Shown one piece after another: positions 32,548 through 44,700 of a DNA stretch of 64,000 bases. The DNA is taken from contig NC_058048.1 of the NCBI RefSeq assembly GCF_020085105.1, forward strand, positions 5,638,862 to 5,702,861, in the 5' to 3' direction. This DNA comes from Siniperca chuatsi (lineage: Eukaryota; Chordata; Actinopteri; Centrarchiformes; Sinipercidae). The notes below the pieces were generated by a model. It ran no database searches and was not told the DNA's origin. It worked only from the letters and a program-made list of their open reading frames with translations. Position numbers and translations under genes: made by a program. Numbering within the stretch: the first letter of the stretch is position 1; every line of letters begins with the position of its first letter.

Positions 32548-35500
32548 CGCGCGTGTGCTCATGATGGTGTTAATGTTGTGTGGGACTTAATGCACAGTGC
32601 CGTTTCACAAACTGTACTGCAGTCACTTTGTGTGTGTGCACACCAATAGGATTGATGACTGACCCTATCATGTATCTCTCCCATGCTTACAGAATGAATA
32701 CATGAATGAGAAGTTCATGATTAAGATCGAGACGTGGCACAAGCCTGATATGGGGGATCAGGACAATGTAAGTCATGTGATCTGGCAATAGTATTAAGCA
32801 AATGCATACAGGTATAGTTACATATATAACTGAAGAGTTACTGATGAGAAATAAGCATTTTGTTTGTTATAATAAAGTTGTAATTAAAATGACTGTCCTG
32901 TTTTACTGCTGTGTTTACAGAACTTATAGAACTAAGTAGCATCATATAACAGTACAACTTCGATTAGTGGTTGTCTGTTAACCAATTTGGAAGTCATTGC
33001 AGGTTCCAGTCTGGAGTTTGGTGGTGGGCTGCCATTTGAATTATGGATTGAGTCTTCTTGAGTCAAAGTCCACCACTTTGGTCCAGACTGAAATATCTCA
33101 ACAATTATTGAATGGATTGCCATTAGAATTTTGGACTGATATTCAAGGTCCCTAGAGGATCAATTCTAAGGACTTTGTTGATGACTTTTCATCTAGCGCC
33201 ATCATCAGGTCAAACTTTTAATTTGTCCAATACTTTGGTTTATGGCCAAATATCAGCAAAGATAATGTCATTCTCGTCAGCCTCAGCTGTACTTTGTGTT
33301 AAGTGAATGTTAGCATGCTAACAGGCTGAAGAATAGAATATCCATGTCAGCAGACCATGCAGCCATCATGTGATGTTGTCTACAACGAATCTGGAACTAG
33401 TGCCACGGTTATCAAAACATGCTTCATATTTGGGTCGGCAGACTTGTGGTGTGCTACCCCATGTTATTGACTCCCCTTTAAGCGTTTAACGTCAAAAGGG
33501 TAATTGCATTGGGGAAATGGGGGATTGTCTGCCTTTGGCCTTATTAATGCAAGCCCACTGGAGGAAATCTGGGACAAAATAACCGATCCTTGTTCTCTGC
33601 TTAAACACATTACAAAGTTCAGCTGAAGCTGACGTGATGAAATCCTCCATTGCTTTTTCTGGGACTCTTAATCTCAGATACAACAATCCAACAATCACTA
33701 GTATGGATTTTGAGGCCCAATATCCTGCACTAGTCAAATCCTAACTGTACTTTGAAGTCTGATATGTGTTCCTTGCCTTTACCAAGCAACTGACCTAACT
33801 TGATGGTTTGATTTTGCCTTGCTGCAGGTGCATGGGCTGGACAAAAGCACATGGGAAAAAACTGAAATAGTTGACATTGACATTGCTGACAGAAGTTGCA
33901 TAAGTCCAAAGGTAAGGGCAAAAATTCTGCATGTTTTTAGAAACAAGCCCAGGTTTTGGGTCAGAGTCTTCCCATCAGTACCCAGTAATTACTGAAACTG
34001 TTTCACCATCTGCTTGGGATTGTTTAGAGTCACACTCTTTATGTTTAGGTGGCGCTTCTATCTACTAAACATTCAGTATAATAAACCTGTTTCATTTGTC
34101 ATGGCTACACTGTATATATCGTACTGGTTGCATCCATTCTTTAGGACTACAACCCAGATCATGATCCAGCCATCTTTAAGTCAGTGAAGACAGGTAGAGG
34201 GCCCCTGGGACCTGACTGGAAGGTACTACACCTGCTGTCAACCTTTACTGTGGCTCATTTCATTAAAGAATTTCAATTATTGAGATTAAAGTCTTGGAGA
34301 CTTTGTGTTTTTATGTTATCTGTGCATCTATGTGTTTGCAGAAAGAACTCGCTAACAACCCCAACTGTCCACACATGTGTGCCTATAAGCTAGCCACCGT
34401 TGAATTCAAGTGGCTGGGACTACAGGGCAAGGTGGAAAGCCTCATTCAAAAGGTATAAGATTGTTGCTTTTTTGTTTGTTTTCTAGGAGAAAACATGATT
34501 TTTGAAATACATTGCCCTCTGGTGGCCAATATCTGAATTTCTGCACCGAGGAAAAAGTATTTTGCTTTGTGTTGAAATGCCACACAATACTAGACAAGTA
34601 CTTCAGATGACTTTTATATTTCACCCCTTAACTATTGTCTGATGTCTCCTCTCCCTCTGTTTCTCTGTTGTGTCCTCACGCTGTCTTTCTTACACATCTG
34701 CTCCGTCTGTCCAGGTGGAGAGGCGTGTGTTCACCCACTTCCACAGACAGCTGTTCTGCTGGATCGACAAATGGATTGATCTGTCGATGGATGACATACG
34801 ACACATGGAGGAGGACACAAAGAAGGAGCTGGATGAGGTGACTGCACCACTGTTACGGGGCACTGGTTACCCTAGAAACCCGTTTTGTTGCATTACTTCT
34901 GCATCAGGCCTCTATGGCAGCCTATTACTGCCACCATGATAAAAAATATTGGACTCATTTCTCGTTATAGCGTGAAAACGACATACATTTCTCATTAATA
35001 CTACATACCAAATGATTCTGTTTTAACAACAACCTTTTCTTGTTATAACATGATAAGTTGGTATGTTGATAAAACAAGAAAAAAATACGATCAATGCCTA
35101 GAGACACTACATCAATCATGACATGTGGTAGGATATTTTAATGTAGCAAATTCAACAAAACGCGGGACCTGGAGAGAGTTCTTTTGGAAGAAGATATTTT
35201 TTTACTGCAAAATGTAAATTTATACGAACGGGTTCACAGGGACGGGATGAATGCTGAAGGCAGTGTGGTTAAAAGAAATAGTTGACCATTTTCATATTCA
35301 GTGGGCTTGTCCTTTTTTAATTTTTTTTCATATTGCCAAGAGATCGCAAAGGAAATCTTTCTAAAATACTTTTTGCTGCCAGCAAGAGAGCAATCACATG
35401 GAAATGTCTGCAGACAAACCCTCCAACAAAGGACGACTGGACTTTGTCAATGAAATAAACCATGGAGAAATTGACCTTTACACACGATCAGTGTGTAAAA

Positions 35501-36135
35501 TACTGGACTACATACTGTACATCTCCGTATAAGATGTAACCCATTCCATATGTCACTCAAGACTTGAGTTGCCCATGCAAATCCACTCTTTTTGCTTGAA
35601 AATATCAGTAAAAAAAGGTTTGATTTGTCTTTTTAATCTGGACAAATCTAACATAATAATCTGTGAATATGATTGTCTGTCTATATGTGCTAGCCCTGTG
35701 AGAGACCGGCGACCTCAGTAAGTCATTTAAATGACACAGGCTTCCTGTTGATTTAGTGTAATAACGAGAACGTGTGATATAACGAGGTAAAATGATATGT
35801 TATAACAAGAGAAGTTTCTTGTTACAATGGAATAATCAGGTATGTAGTAATAACAAGAAAAAAATAATAACATAAAAAATAGTTTGGTATAACGTGAAAA
35901 GGATCTCGTTAAAACAAGAATATTCCCGTTATGAGAAACCGAGCAAATATTTTTTGTCAGGGTGGCAGCAACATGTTGCTGTAGTCTTCTGAATATGTCT
36001 CGTCCCCAACAGCACTGCTTGTGCTTAATAAAAGAAATCAGGTATTTTTGTCCACTTCCCCGTAACATGTGTCTCTCCATGTCATAGATGAGGAAGAATG
36101 ATGAAATTAAAGGCATGGTAGGTGACGACAACTGA
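24081..36135 (+). CDS. pitpna: pitpna, phosphatidylinositol transfer protein alpha, 270 aa
   Basis: Class I PITP: a soluble cytosolic START-like protein that exchanges PtdIns and phosphatidylcholine between membranes and feeds PtdIns to kinases. Exons: 24081-24097, 27242-27272, 30811-30956, 31913-32004, 32266-32273 (8 bp), 32693-32767, 33828-33911, 34145-34222, 34342-34452, 34715-34837, 36088-36135 (TGA). Summed length is 813 bp, 270 aa, the length of human PITPNA. Seen motifs: [30 protein letters not shown] (human Thr59 and Lys61), [13 protein letters not shown] (Glu86, Asn90, Cys95), [25 protein letters not shown] (Ser166 region), [20 protein letters not shown] (Glu248 follows). Odd points: the second residue (Val) of mammalian forms is missing, and the KWW membrane loop reads KWL. 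Central segments look PITPNB-like, but the tail [15 protein letters not shown] and the slc43a2/inpp5k neighbours favour PITPNA. Confidence 0.93.
25302..25335. repeat. (CA)n microsatellite
   Basis: About 17 CA units. Confidence 0.95.
26443..26961. mobile_element. MITE-like element made of two long imperfect inverted arms
   Basis: The left arm (about 26443-26640) and the inverted right arm (about 26740-26961) align over roughly 200 bp: TTAAAG at both tips, TTAGATGAGAAGAT versus TTGGATGAAATGAT, GCCAGCAGCCAGTTAGCTTAGCTTAG versus GCCAGCAGTCGGTTAGC..., AACAGCTAGACTGGCT versus AACAGCTAGCTTGGCT. No transposase frame is present, so it is non-autonomous. Confidence 0.8.
28290..28445. repeat. Partial copy of interspersed repeat (related to 41776-42172)
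   Basis: Its end TTGATGTGTAAAATTGG followed by an ...AGTNCNCCTTT block matches the end of the repeat in the inpp5k intron at 42138-42170 (TTGATGTGTAAAATCGG). Confidence 0.45.
29372..29388. repeat. Short (AT)n tract
   Basis: About 8 AT units immediately upstream of the LINE fragment. Confidence 0.9.
29396..29698 (+). mobile_element. LINE-type retrotransposon pol C-terminal fragment
   Basis: An open frame ending in TGA at 29696-29698 encodes [40 protein letters not shown] and [19 protein letters not shown], a C-terminal polymerase block often seen in fish predicted proteins derived from non-LTR retrotransposons. The last residues after TLKLP differ from what I recall, suggesting a small frameshift. 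Flanked by AT tracts. Only the 3' end is present, as expected for 5'-truncated insertion. Confidence 0.75.
29711..29746. repeat. (TA)n microsatellite at LINE 3' side
   Basis: About 17 TA units directly downstream of the LINE fragment. Confidence 0.95.
31260..31590 (-). repeat. Interspersed repeat, copy B (opposite orientation to 262-545)
   Basis: On the minus strand the order TTTCAATGGAATCATCGGGA, GGATTTGCTCGCAGG, GAGTTCAACTTTGACACGCA, TTGACAGTGCTG, GAGTCCAAAATGGAAGAAGC matches copy A near the window start. Confidence 0.6.
31766..31822. repeat. (TG)n microsatellite
   Basis: About 28 TG units, ending 90 bases before pitpna exon 4. Confidence 0.95.
32512..32557. repeat. (TG)n/(CG)n alternating tract
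   Basis: TG repeats turning into GCGCGCGTGTGCGCGCGTGTG: a pure alternating purine-pyrimidine run with a CG core, of the kind that can adopt Z-DNA. Confidence 0.9.
33060..33330 (+). repeat. Palindrome-rich interspersed repeat, third copy
   Basis: Shares CCACTTTGGTCCAGACTG, GGATTGCCATTAGAATTTTG, TTTTCATCTAGCGCCATCAT, TTTGTCCAATACTTTGG and GTTAGCATGCTAAC with the 15300-15660 and 6530-6710 copies. Confidence 0.7.
34926..35970. mobile_element. Non-autonomous DNA transposon in last pitpna intron
   Basis: The left tip TACTGCCACCATGATAAAAA continuing to TTTCTCGTTATAG is matched in inverted form at the right tip (TGCTGCCACCCTGACAAAAA ... TTTCTCATAACG), giving imperfect inverted repeats of about 46 bp. 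Just inside both ends are many short CTTGTTATAAC/CTCGTTATAAC motifs. The interior has no transposase frame. Confidence 0.7.
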
Positions 36136-37480
36136 CGGCAGCTGGCTGACTAACCCCGTGAGTATTAAACTACTGGTGAGATTTTAACATTTGTAAATTT
36201 GAACAGATCTTTTTTTTTTTGTTTGTTTGTTTTAACTTGTTCTGTTTTCCTCTTCAGATCACTCTCTGATAAAGGAGGATTTCTTCTCTCCTGGGACACT
36301 GGACCTAGAACAGATTGATAGGCACAATTATCAGTAATACCACACTTACATCCTAATACAATTTGCTCTTAATAAGAGCTCATTATTGTAAAGCAATTGT
36401 GTACTTGTGTACAAATCTATGTACTGCATTTGAATACAACTACAGCAACTTAGTTTTTGCAAGTTTGCAAGTTGGGGAATCAGTTTTGAGGATGAAGTGT
36501 TCTTGCTTATGCCTATTCGGTCCAATAAATTTTAAAACATTAGGAAAAAGGTGTGCGTTGTCTCTGAAGACACATTTCTGATTACTGTTATCTTTTTTTA
36601 ATGGCTGTTATTTGGGTTTTGTTTTTGTCTTTTCTTGATTTTTGTATTTTCTAGTTCTCAGTGATTTATTGTTTACCTACCAGAGCAAGGCAAATTTTCC
36701 ACACGTCTTCTGTCTACATCTGCAAAACGCTCCAGAGTTACAAGGATCGTAGAATGTTCTTTTAAAGAATTGACAAATAGAATAGGTTTCAGTGCTTTTG
36801 AGAAAATTCTGTTAATTTCCTGGTTTCCTCTCACAAAGTGCACTTATTGTTCTGTTTTGTCACACTGGAAAATGTCTCCACCCTCCTGTGCTTAATGTTT
36901 CCTCAAGCATTTTGAATTCATCGTGACATGGTGGCTGGAGGCATTGTAATGAAAATACAGCTTATGTTTACGTAAAAACGATCACATATGAGGAATTCAC
37001 TTTGAAAAGACCTAGGTGGTGGGTTTGGCTTCATACAAAGATGCCAGCTGCTGTTTTGTAATTCTAGCGTTGGGTTGAGGTTTTGATTGTTGGTGATGAT
37101 ATGTAAGAAGCAGCTGAACTTTCAAAATGATTGACACATGAAGCAGTTCTGTCTTAATAACTTTTCAAAAGTTTGGCCTACATCATTGTAAGTCTTGTCC
37201 TGTGTTGAATGAAATACCCTGGATTTTAATGTAATGAGTGATATGATTGTGTAGTATATTAAAGACAGTTTATTTGTTCCTTGCTTTTTGTATATTTGTA
37301 AATTGTATAGAAAATGTGGTGTCTTTCTGTTTTTTTTTTTTTTTTTGTGAGTGGATGAATCTTTAGCAGGTGCGTAGTTGGTGTCAAGAGTCCGATCATA
37401 AAGTTCTAATCTAACATGAAGCTGTCCTGTCTGACCAGCGGCAACACAACAGCAAGCTTCAATCCTTCACAATAAAAGCA
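36136..37480 (+). other. pitpna: pitpna 3'UTR and downstream flank
   Basis: No coding exon. AATAAA signals at 36524-36529 and 37471-37476 are candidate poly(A) sites. A donor-like CCCGTGAGT (about 36155) and an acceptor-like TTCCTCTTCAG (about 36257) allow a small 3'UTR intron, which is speculative. Confidence 0.5.
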
Positions 37481-37859
37481 TCCCCACAAGCGTTAAATGA
37501 CTAAAAACGCTACATTTGGCATAAGGGGTCAAAATGCTTATTTTCACTTGTACTTTACACTGACATGAATCTGTACCTGTGATAGAAACAAATGCTTCAG
37601 GTCAGACATGCAGTACAATAGTGATATTTTGAGACCAAAGTGTTCACTATAAAATTCCTTTTTCTGAACATGCAAACTATATGTGAAGCTAGTCACAGGA
37701 CTTACTAATGGTTTTTAAACGAAATTGATGTCGATAGCTAGCAAATCCATTGCAGTGAAGATAAATAGATAAGCTATATATTCGATAAGAATTTATAGTA
37801 AATTAAATTATAACAGTTGACCGTTTAAACTTCCCACGCTTTTATTTTGAAGGCAACTA

Positions 37860-37990
37860 ACTTGTCTTCCGGATAAGGGGCGGGAACAGCAACACTACTG
37901 TACTCAGCCTGGCTTCTGCTGTAACAGTATTTACTCTGCATCTCTTTGCATAGAAAAACAGCGAAAACAAGTACTACCAAAGCATATCAG
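37860..37990 (+). promoter_or_regulatory. inpp5k: Candidate inpp5k promoter and non-coding first exon
   Basis: An ETS-type site TCTTCCGGAT (37865-37874) sits next to a GC box GGGGCGGGA (37877-37885), a usual arrangement at TATA-less promoters. A donor ATCAG|GTAGCG at 37990/37991 would close a non-coding exon spliced to the acceptor at 38422. Confidence 0.4.
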
Positions 37991-38433
37991 GTAGCGTACG
38001 ATTAAACTCCCTCACTCATACAGGTTGTTAATTCGAGAGTTAAGTATTTAATGAAAACAGCTTGGTTTAGTTAGCTGCGTAATCCGTTTACATGATGAGA
38101 CGACAACATCACAGCAGCGGGGCATGATGGTAACGTTGGCTATGTGCAGTTAACTCGACGTAAATAAACGTTACCAGCTATGTAATAATCAAATCTGCTC
38201 AAGGCAGAGATGAAATATGTTAGACGTTACACTGTGTAGTTAGCCTTCAGTCCTGTCCCAAAGTAGAGACTGACGTTGTTAGCAATCTTAGCTAACAGTG
38301 TTACGGAACAAGTGCTTTACTGTTGCATTTATTAACCATAGTGTTTTTAGTTTGTTCAGGCTCCAGCTGTGTTTGTGCTACCAGAGTGTAAGTTATTGTG
38401 GATTTGCCCCATTGCCTTTCAGGTGTGGAGACG

Positions 38434-41400
38434 ATGGAGGAGAATGAGGAGCAGTCAGACGCCCAGCAGTCAGACCTCAGTTTGAGGAAGGGAAACTACG
38501 AGGGGGACAGCTTCAGGTTGGACCGTTGTTGCATCTGCGTTTCTCGAAAGTCCAAACGGCAAACTTCGCGGCGTATAAGAGGAAAATTATTAATTTACAA
38601 GCCCCAAAATATCTCAAGTAAATTGCTTGTTTTTCCAAGTGTTCCTTGATAATATGGTGGTACGCCAGCCTGCCAAAAGCAGTAGCATCAAGATGGCAGT
38701 TTTCTGAATGGACCTTGGTCTGAGATATTTAGCTCTAGACCCTTCAGGGCATCCACAACATACAGTTACTGCACAATGAGTGAACTTATACAATATGCAC
38801 ACCTTTTGAAACGTGAGTGTTGATAAATATGATGAGCTTATGTGCGAGTGTGTGGTTGTGTAGCTGATGCACGGTAAGTGGACATACAGTATACTCAGTG
38901 AACTATTGCACTATTGTACTGTCACAGCCATAAATAGTTGCGCCTACTGCTCATAAAAGTGATGGCATGTGGGAAGAAACTGCTTCTGTGTCTTGTTGAT
39001 TAAGTACTAAGTGATTTGAAGTGTGTGTCAGGAAATAGTTCCTGTACAGGGGTTAATTTAACTCCTATGGTCTTTTCTGCAATGCCAATGGTAGATTGCA
39101 GCCTCTTGCTTTGTGCTGTTTGGATGTCAAGCCACACCAGACTATTGAGGTGGAGGTGGCGAGGACAGACTCGACTGCTTAACCAAAAGTTCCCGTGGCA
39201 TATTGTAATATAGGCTTAATTTCTTTCCTCTGTAATGCAGGTGAACTGTTTTTGTTGTCAAACCAATGATCAGTGTCATTAGACTGTAAAGAAGCCCAAT
39301 CATATAATGGGAAGTATGGTATTGTGATTAGGGCGTCAATATGATGGGCTGTGATGACGTGGAATGGAGCCCAGTTTGTGTTTGGAACGCAATTTAAATA
39401 TTGTATAATACAAAGAGTATGCAAGAGTGATTTTCAGCTGGTCCACGGACACTATGTTGTGTTGTTCTTGTAGCCAGTTTAGTTTACAGCTGCGGAATAT
39501 TTTTGTTATAGTTAATTACAGGTTTGGGATCAGCAGTTGACTAACTCTTTGTGTCAGTGCCTGCCACCAGTACCAGATCTCCAAGGCTTTCCTGAAGGCT
39601 TAATGGTCTGCCTCATTTAGGGTTGAATGTGCTCCAGGACTAAACACAGTGCAATGTTTGCCAGTCTACAAATCTGACTGCTTTCTCGCAGGTGGATTAG
39701 ATTGCTCAACAATACACACCTAATGCGGATTTGAAGAAAAAAAACAATGTGTTGCCATCCTGTCTGAGGAAAACGCAGCCGGGTGCTCAACAGCTTGCAA
39801 AGGGAAATTGTTTTTATGTTCATCCATGCAAGTTGGTTTCCCAATTCTTTAAAGAGGCCTAATGTTGAAACATTTTACAATGAGATTATACATAGTTTTT
39901 AGTACACAAAGAAAACTTTCTTTGTGAATTCCCTAATTCCTCTGTCCAACTCTGAAGCACCCAAATCCTTGAGCCAGGACTTTCCTCATTTCACTCAGTG
40001 GTTTGATTCAGAAGCTACCAAAACTTCAGACTGTTGCTCATTTGGCTCTTCACACAATCTAAACACACTTAAAATTGTCAGTTGTTTTTTTTTGTGGTAC
40101 ACTGCCAACAATTTTTGGTCTTTTAGGAAATACTTTGTGTGCTCGTATTTTGTAACATTGCTGCATTTAACACAGCCAGAATGGATGAAATCAGTCGGCT
40201 GTTAGGCACCATAGGGCGCGTTCGTTCTGACAGCCTTTCCAGTGATGCCACGCAGTCAACGGGCAGCAAACTGGTTCTGCGCCATCGGCTCAACCAGCTG
40301 ATGACTTGTGTGGATGACTTGGACCCCAAAAACGAGCTGCATGAGAAAGTGGTCAAGACCCTGGATAACGCCTTCCTCATCTGTGGCAAGAGAGCCAACA
40401 AGCCGAAAAAGAACAGTTTCAGGTGGAGAACAAATGTCACCTCTTCGCTTGTCCTTTCTGTGTGCTGAGGCTGGAAAGACCCTTTTATTCAGCTCTTTAC
40501 TCTTTTCCTTTTCTCTTTAAATTGTGCCATGGATTTTTCTCCTTTGGGTTCAATGAACTGCGCTATCACTGGCCAACAAAGGACACTCTTGATTCTTGCT
40601 AATTGAAACCCTCCAGGAGAATGTTGTGCTTTGAATTTCTGTCGTACATTTTACTGGCGTAGCTGGGCACAGAAAATTCAACATTATGGATGTTGCGATT
40701 TTGGGGGAAATGATGACTGCTCTCACTATGTGTTAACTGTAGCAGCCTGACCTGCTTGTGGTAGAAGCACAGTGCTTTTACTGTAACAGCTTTTAGTCTC
40801 GGATGATGTGCTCATCTTTGGTTTTTGCCACACTGAATGAAGCTGTTTGATTTTAAAGCTAAAAGTATAGTTCTGTTTTATTTTGTGATGTGGTGCAGCT
40901 GGATGTTTTTCTGTCGTAAGGTGATACTGTTTATTTTAAAGGTATATTGTCGTACCTCAAAGCTTATTCAGTTCTAAACATTGTCCATTTATTATTGATA
41001 GAATATGTTTATTTCTGGATGCAAGTGCTGCACAGATGACTTTTTTTCCATCTTCTGTGTCTGCAGGCTACACATGGTAACGTGGAACGTGGCCACAGCT
41101 GATCCTCCAGATGACTTGACCTCACTTCTCCATCTGAATTCCCCAAAGAGCCCAGACCTCTACGTCATCGGGTAGGTGGTGCATGGAATGTGAATTGATT
41201 GGTGGGGTCAGTACATTTTTTTACATAACCGGATATGGGCCGGAGTGACTGACAGTTAAGACTGTGTGTGTTTGTGTGTTAGTTTGCAGGAGGTGTACTC
41301 AAGGCCGTTGAGATTTGTGTCGGACATTGTATTTGATGACCCATGGAGTCATCTGTTTATGCTCACCTTGGCGCCACGGAAATACGTTAAGGTACAAATC

Positions 41401-41706
41401 TTCTCAAAACCCCCTCATACACATGCACACACATTAGAGGTGACACCAGTTTTCACAGATAAAGATCTTTCAAGTGTCCCTTTTTTTTCTCAGAAAGGGA
41501 GAGTCCTTGATGGCCATTAATTAGAGTATTATGTTGCGCTGTAATTACTGTGTGTGTGTGTGTGTGCGTGTGTGTGTTTCAGGTGTCATCCATTAGAATG
41601 CAGGGTCTACTGCTGCTCTTCTTCTCAAAACTGGAGCACGTCCCCTTCATCAGAGACATCCAGGCCACATACACACGCACGGGCATTTTCGGTTACTGGG
41701 TGAGAA

Positions 41707-41774
<68 letters not shown>

Positions 41775-44700
41775 TAAAAGAGTACTCTACTGATTTAGCA
41801 TTGCACTTCTATAACATTGTCAGACTCACGGTGGACAGTTTAAAAAAAAAAAAAAAAAGGATCTAAATCGATGCAGCAGAGCCAGAGATATCGTCTTTTT
41901 TATTGCATGCATTCTTCTTCCTTGTCAAAACCTGGTGCCTACATTACCCACAATGCAATCGACCGCCGACTTGAACAAACCTCTAGCCTCAATCAGAGAT
42001 GAGGGGCGGGCTACAGAGGTCTGATAAACCCAGATTGTTTTCATTTATAAACTTGTAGTCTTCAGCCCCAACGGATGCTGACTCAAGTGACATTTATCAG
42101 ACTTCACACAGCTTCCTCTTTGGAGGCTAAAAAGGCTTTGATGTGTAAAATCGGCACAGTTCTCCTTTCAATAAGGAATGGAATAAAATGTGTCAAAAAC
42201 ACATTGCACTTGGTGTGTCACATTTGTGAACTGAACCACATCTTGCTGTTTTTTTCCCCCCCAAATGTCAAAAATAGCTCATGAGTTGTTTTTTCTGTCT
42301 TGTCTACTTGTAAAAGTATTGGTCCGTCTCTCACATAGTTTAAAAACTGGATGAGTAGTGCAGAATAGTTTAACAGAACTTTCTTTTCTCTTCCTGTTTG
42401 TCTCCCAGGGTAACAAAGGTGGTGTGTCTGTCCGTCTGTCTTTCTATGGCCACATGCTCTGTTTCCTCAACTGTCACTTGGCTGCTCATATGAAATACGC
42501 CACAGAGAGAGTGGACGAGTTTGAGTACATCATGGACACGCAGACCTTCGACTGTAAAAAGGCTCCAAGAATTGTTGACCACAGGTGAGTAGATACAAAA
42601 TCCAGTTTACCCAAACGGATGTTTTAAAAATATGATCGATCTTAAAGGAGATCTTGACACTACATTCACCTCATTGTACCTGCCCTGGGTCAGTTTTTTC
42701 TGCTAGTATAAAATCTCTTCACTCACACTCATTTTCTTTAATCCTTCAATATTTACCGCAATACCGCTTTCTCCTCCCTCTTCTGTCCCTCTCTCGGTCC
42801 AGGCTGGTGTTCTGGTTTGGAGATCTTAACTTCCGAATTCAGGACCACGGCATGCACTTTGTCCGCTCCTGTATCAACAATCAAAACTACGACCTGCTGT
42901 GGAGCAAAGACCAGGTTTGACACTGAAAGAATCATTCAGTTGTTTGCAGCATAATTAGCTCCTGTTCATATGAATGAATATCATTAGCCATGGTTCATTA
43001 CTGTTTGTCGTAGTTCAGGAGGTCATGAAATGTGTGCGTTGTCGTTCTCAGTTGACCATGATGAAGAAGAAAGAACAGATGCTCCGGGAGTTTGAGGAAG
43101 GACCTCTGGACTTTCAACCCACGTACAAGTTTGACTTAAACTCTGATACTTACGACACCAGGTGACTGTTTCCAAGTAACATACAAGAAATCATCATAAT
43201 CAGTCCTAATTAATCATAACCAAACGTTTATAAATCACTTTTTATTTCCAGTACGTGTCTATTCAAATATTAATTTGTATACACTTTATCTACACCTGTT
43301 TTCGACTTCACAGGCTCTACAGGACATGGTTTGGCTTTAAGTAAGAGTTCAAAACACGCTTGTGTCCACATCCCCTTTAATATATCATGTCACCCCCTTT
43401 TTAATCCACCTAACTGCACTTCAGTATGTGCATACATGCTACTTTTAACAAGATGCTAAAAGTAGTATCCTCTGTTTTATGTGTTATCGTAACTTGAAGT
43501 CTTAAGCACTTTTCAAAGGCTTAATGAAGATTATCTTCATCTGTAACATACTGCACATTAAACAAACAAGCAGGTGGAACTAGCAGTCTTTTTAAGACCA
43601 ATGTCAGATTGTCTCTGCAAAGAAAAGACTGAAATGCTTGTTTATTTTACAGAATGTTGTCTGAGCTCACAGACCTGTTGTTTTTGGAGCCAGTATTGTT
43701 CCTGTTAAAGGTACCCTGTGGAGTGTTTTGACCACTAGTGGCACTATGGAGCAAGTTTATGAGCAGTCCCTGTTTTCTTTGTATAATTGTTGCACGCACG
43801 AGGACGCAGGCGTGATGCGCCTTCCTTCCGACGGGTACATTTTATTCTACGGATAAACAGTTGGTGGAGTTAATGCATCGAGAAACGTAGCAGTGCAACA
43901 GTGAAATACAGGGACTTTTAGCTAGAGAACATTTATATAAATAATGGAGATTTTGAAATATTTAAAAAAGTTTACAAATGTTTTCTGATGAAGAAAAGGC
44001 ATTCATTTAAGAATGCATAAAATGGGTTTTTATGAGAAACACTAAATGTAAATACAACAGTTTGTTTCCAAAAAAACTCCACAGGGTACCTTCGATATCA
44101 GTAGTCCATATTAACCCACATTTAACTTGTGTGTAATACCATCCTACTGCTTTCAGAGCTTGTTTGTATAAATGCCAGCGTGTAAACCTGTCTGGGCCCC
44201 AGATCAGCTGCTACATAACAGCCAGCATGCATGGCCAGAAATAGATGTTTTGGTAATATAGGTGCTATGACCGTGGATAATTCAATATGTGTGTGTTGGA
44301 TTATAACTGGATATCACCCTTCTTACAGCTACTGTATTGGTCTGTGCAAATCTGCAGTGAAGTTTTTACTTCATTTGATGATGAAATGTTAGTGTTTTCT
44401 GAATGCTTGATGTAAAGGTAGGAATGTATTAGTCACCACTGAAAATGTGGGGGGAAGTGAAAATTGGCAGTTTCAAATTAATATTGATCAAAAGATCAAA
44501 GTGTAATACATACCCATATTGTGTAATATGAAAATGTGAAGTGCCTTAATTCAGTTAAACACTTGAAAACTCTGCAGAACCCTTAGAAACATGAGTCATG
44601 GCGAGAATCACAGATTTGGTATCTTTAGACATATCTCAAACATTAGCGTGAAATGTATTCATCTATTTAATTCCATTGCACAAAATAGCAGCTGTTACGA

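Noticed and set aside
43310-43345. Acceptor-like CTTCACAG with a short exon-like sequence ([10 protein letters not shown])
   Set aside because: The inpp5k frame joins directly from 43161 to 45607 with the conserved [12 protein letters not shown]; inserting this piece would break the motif.
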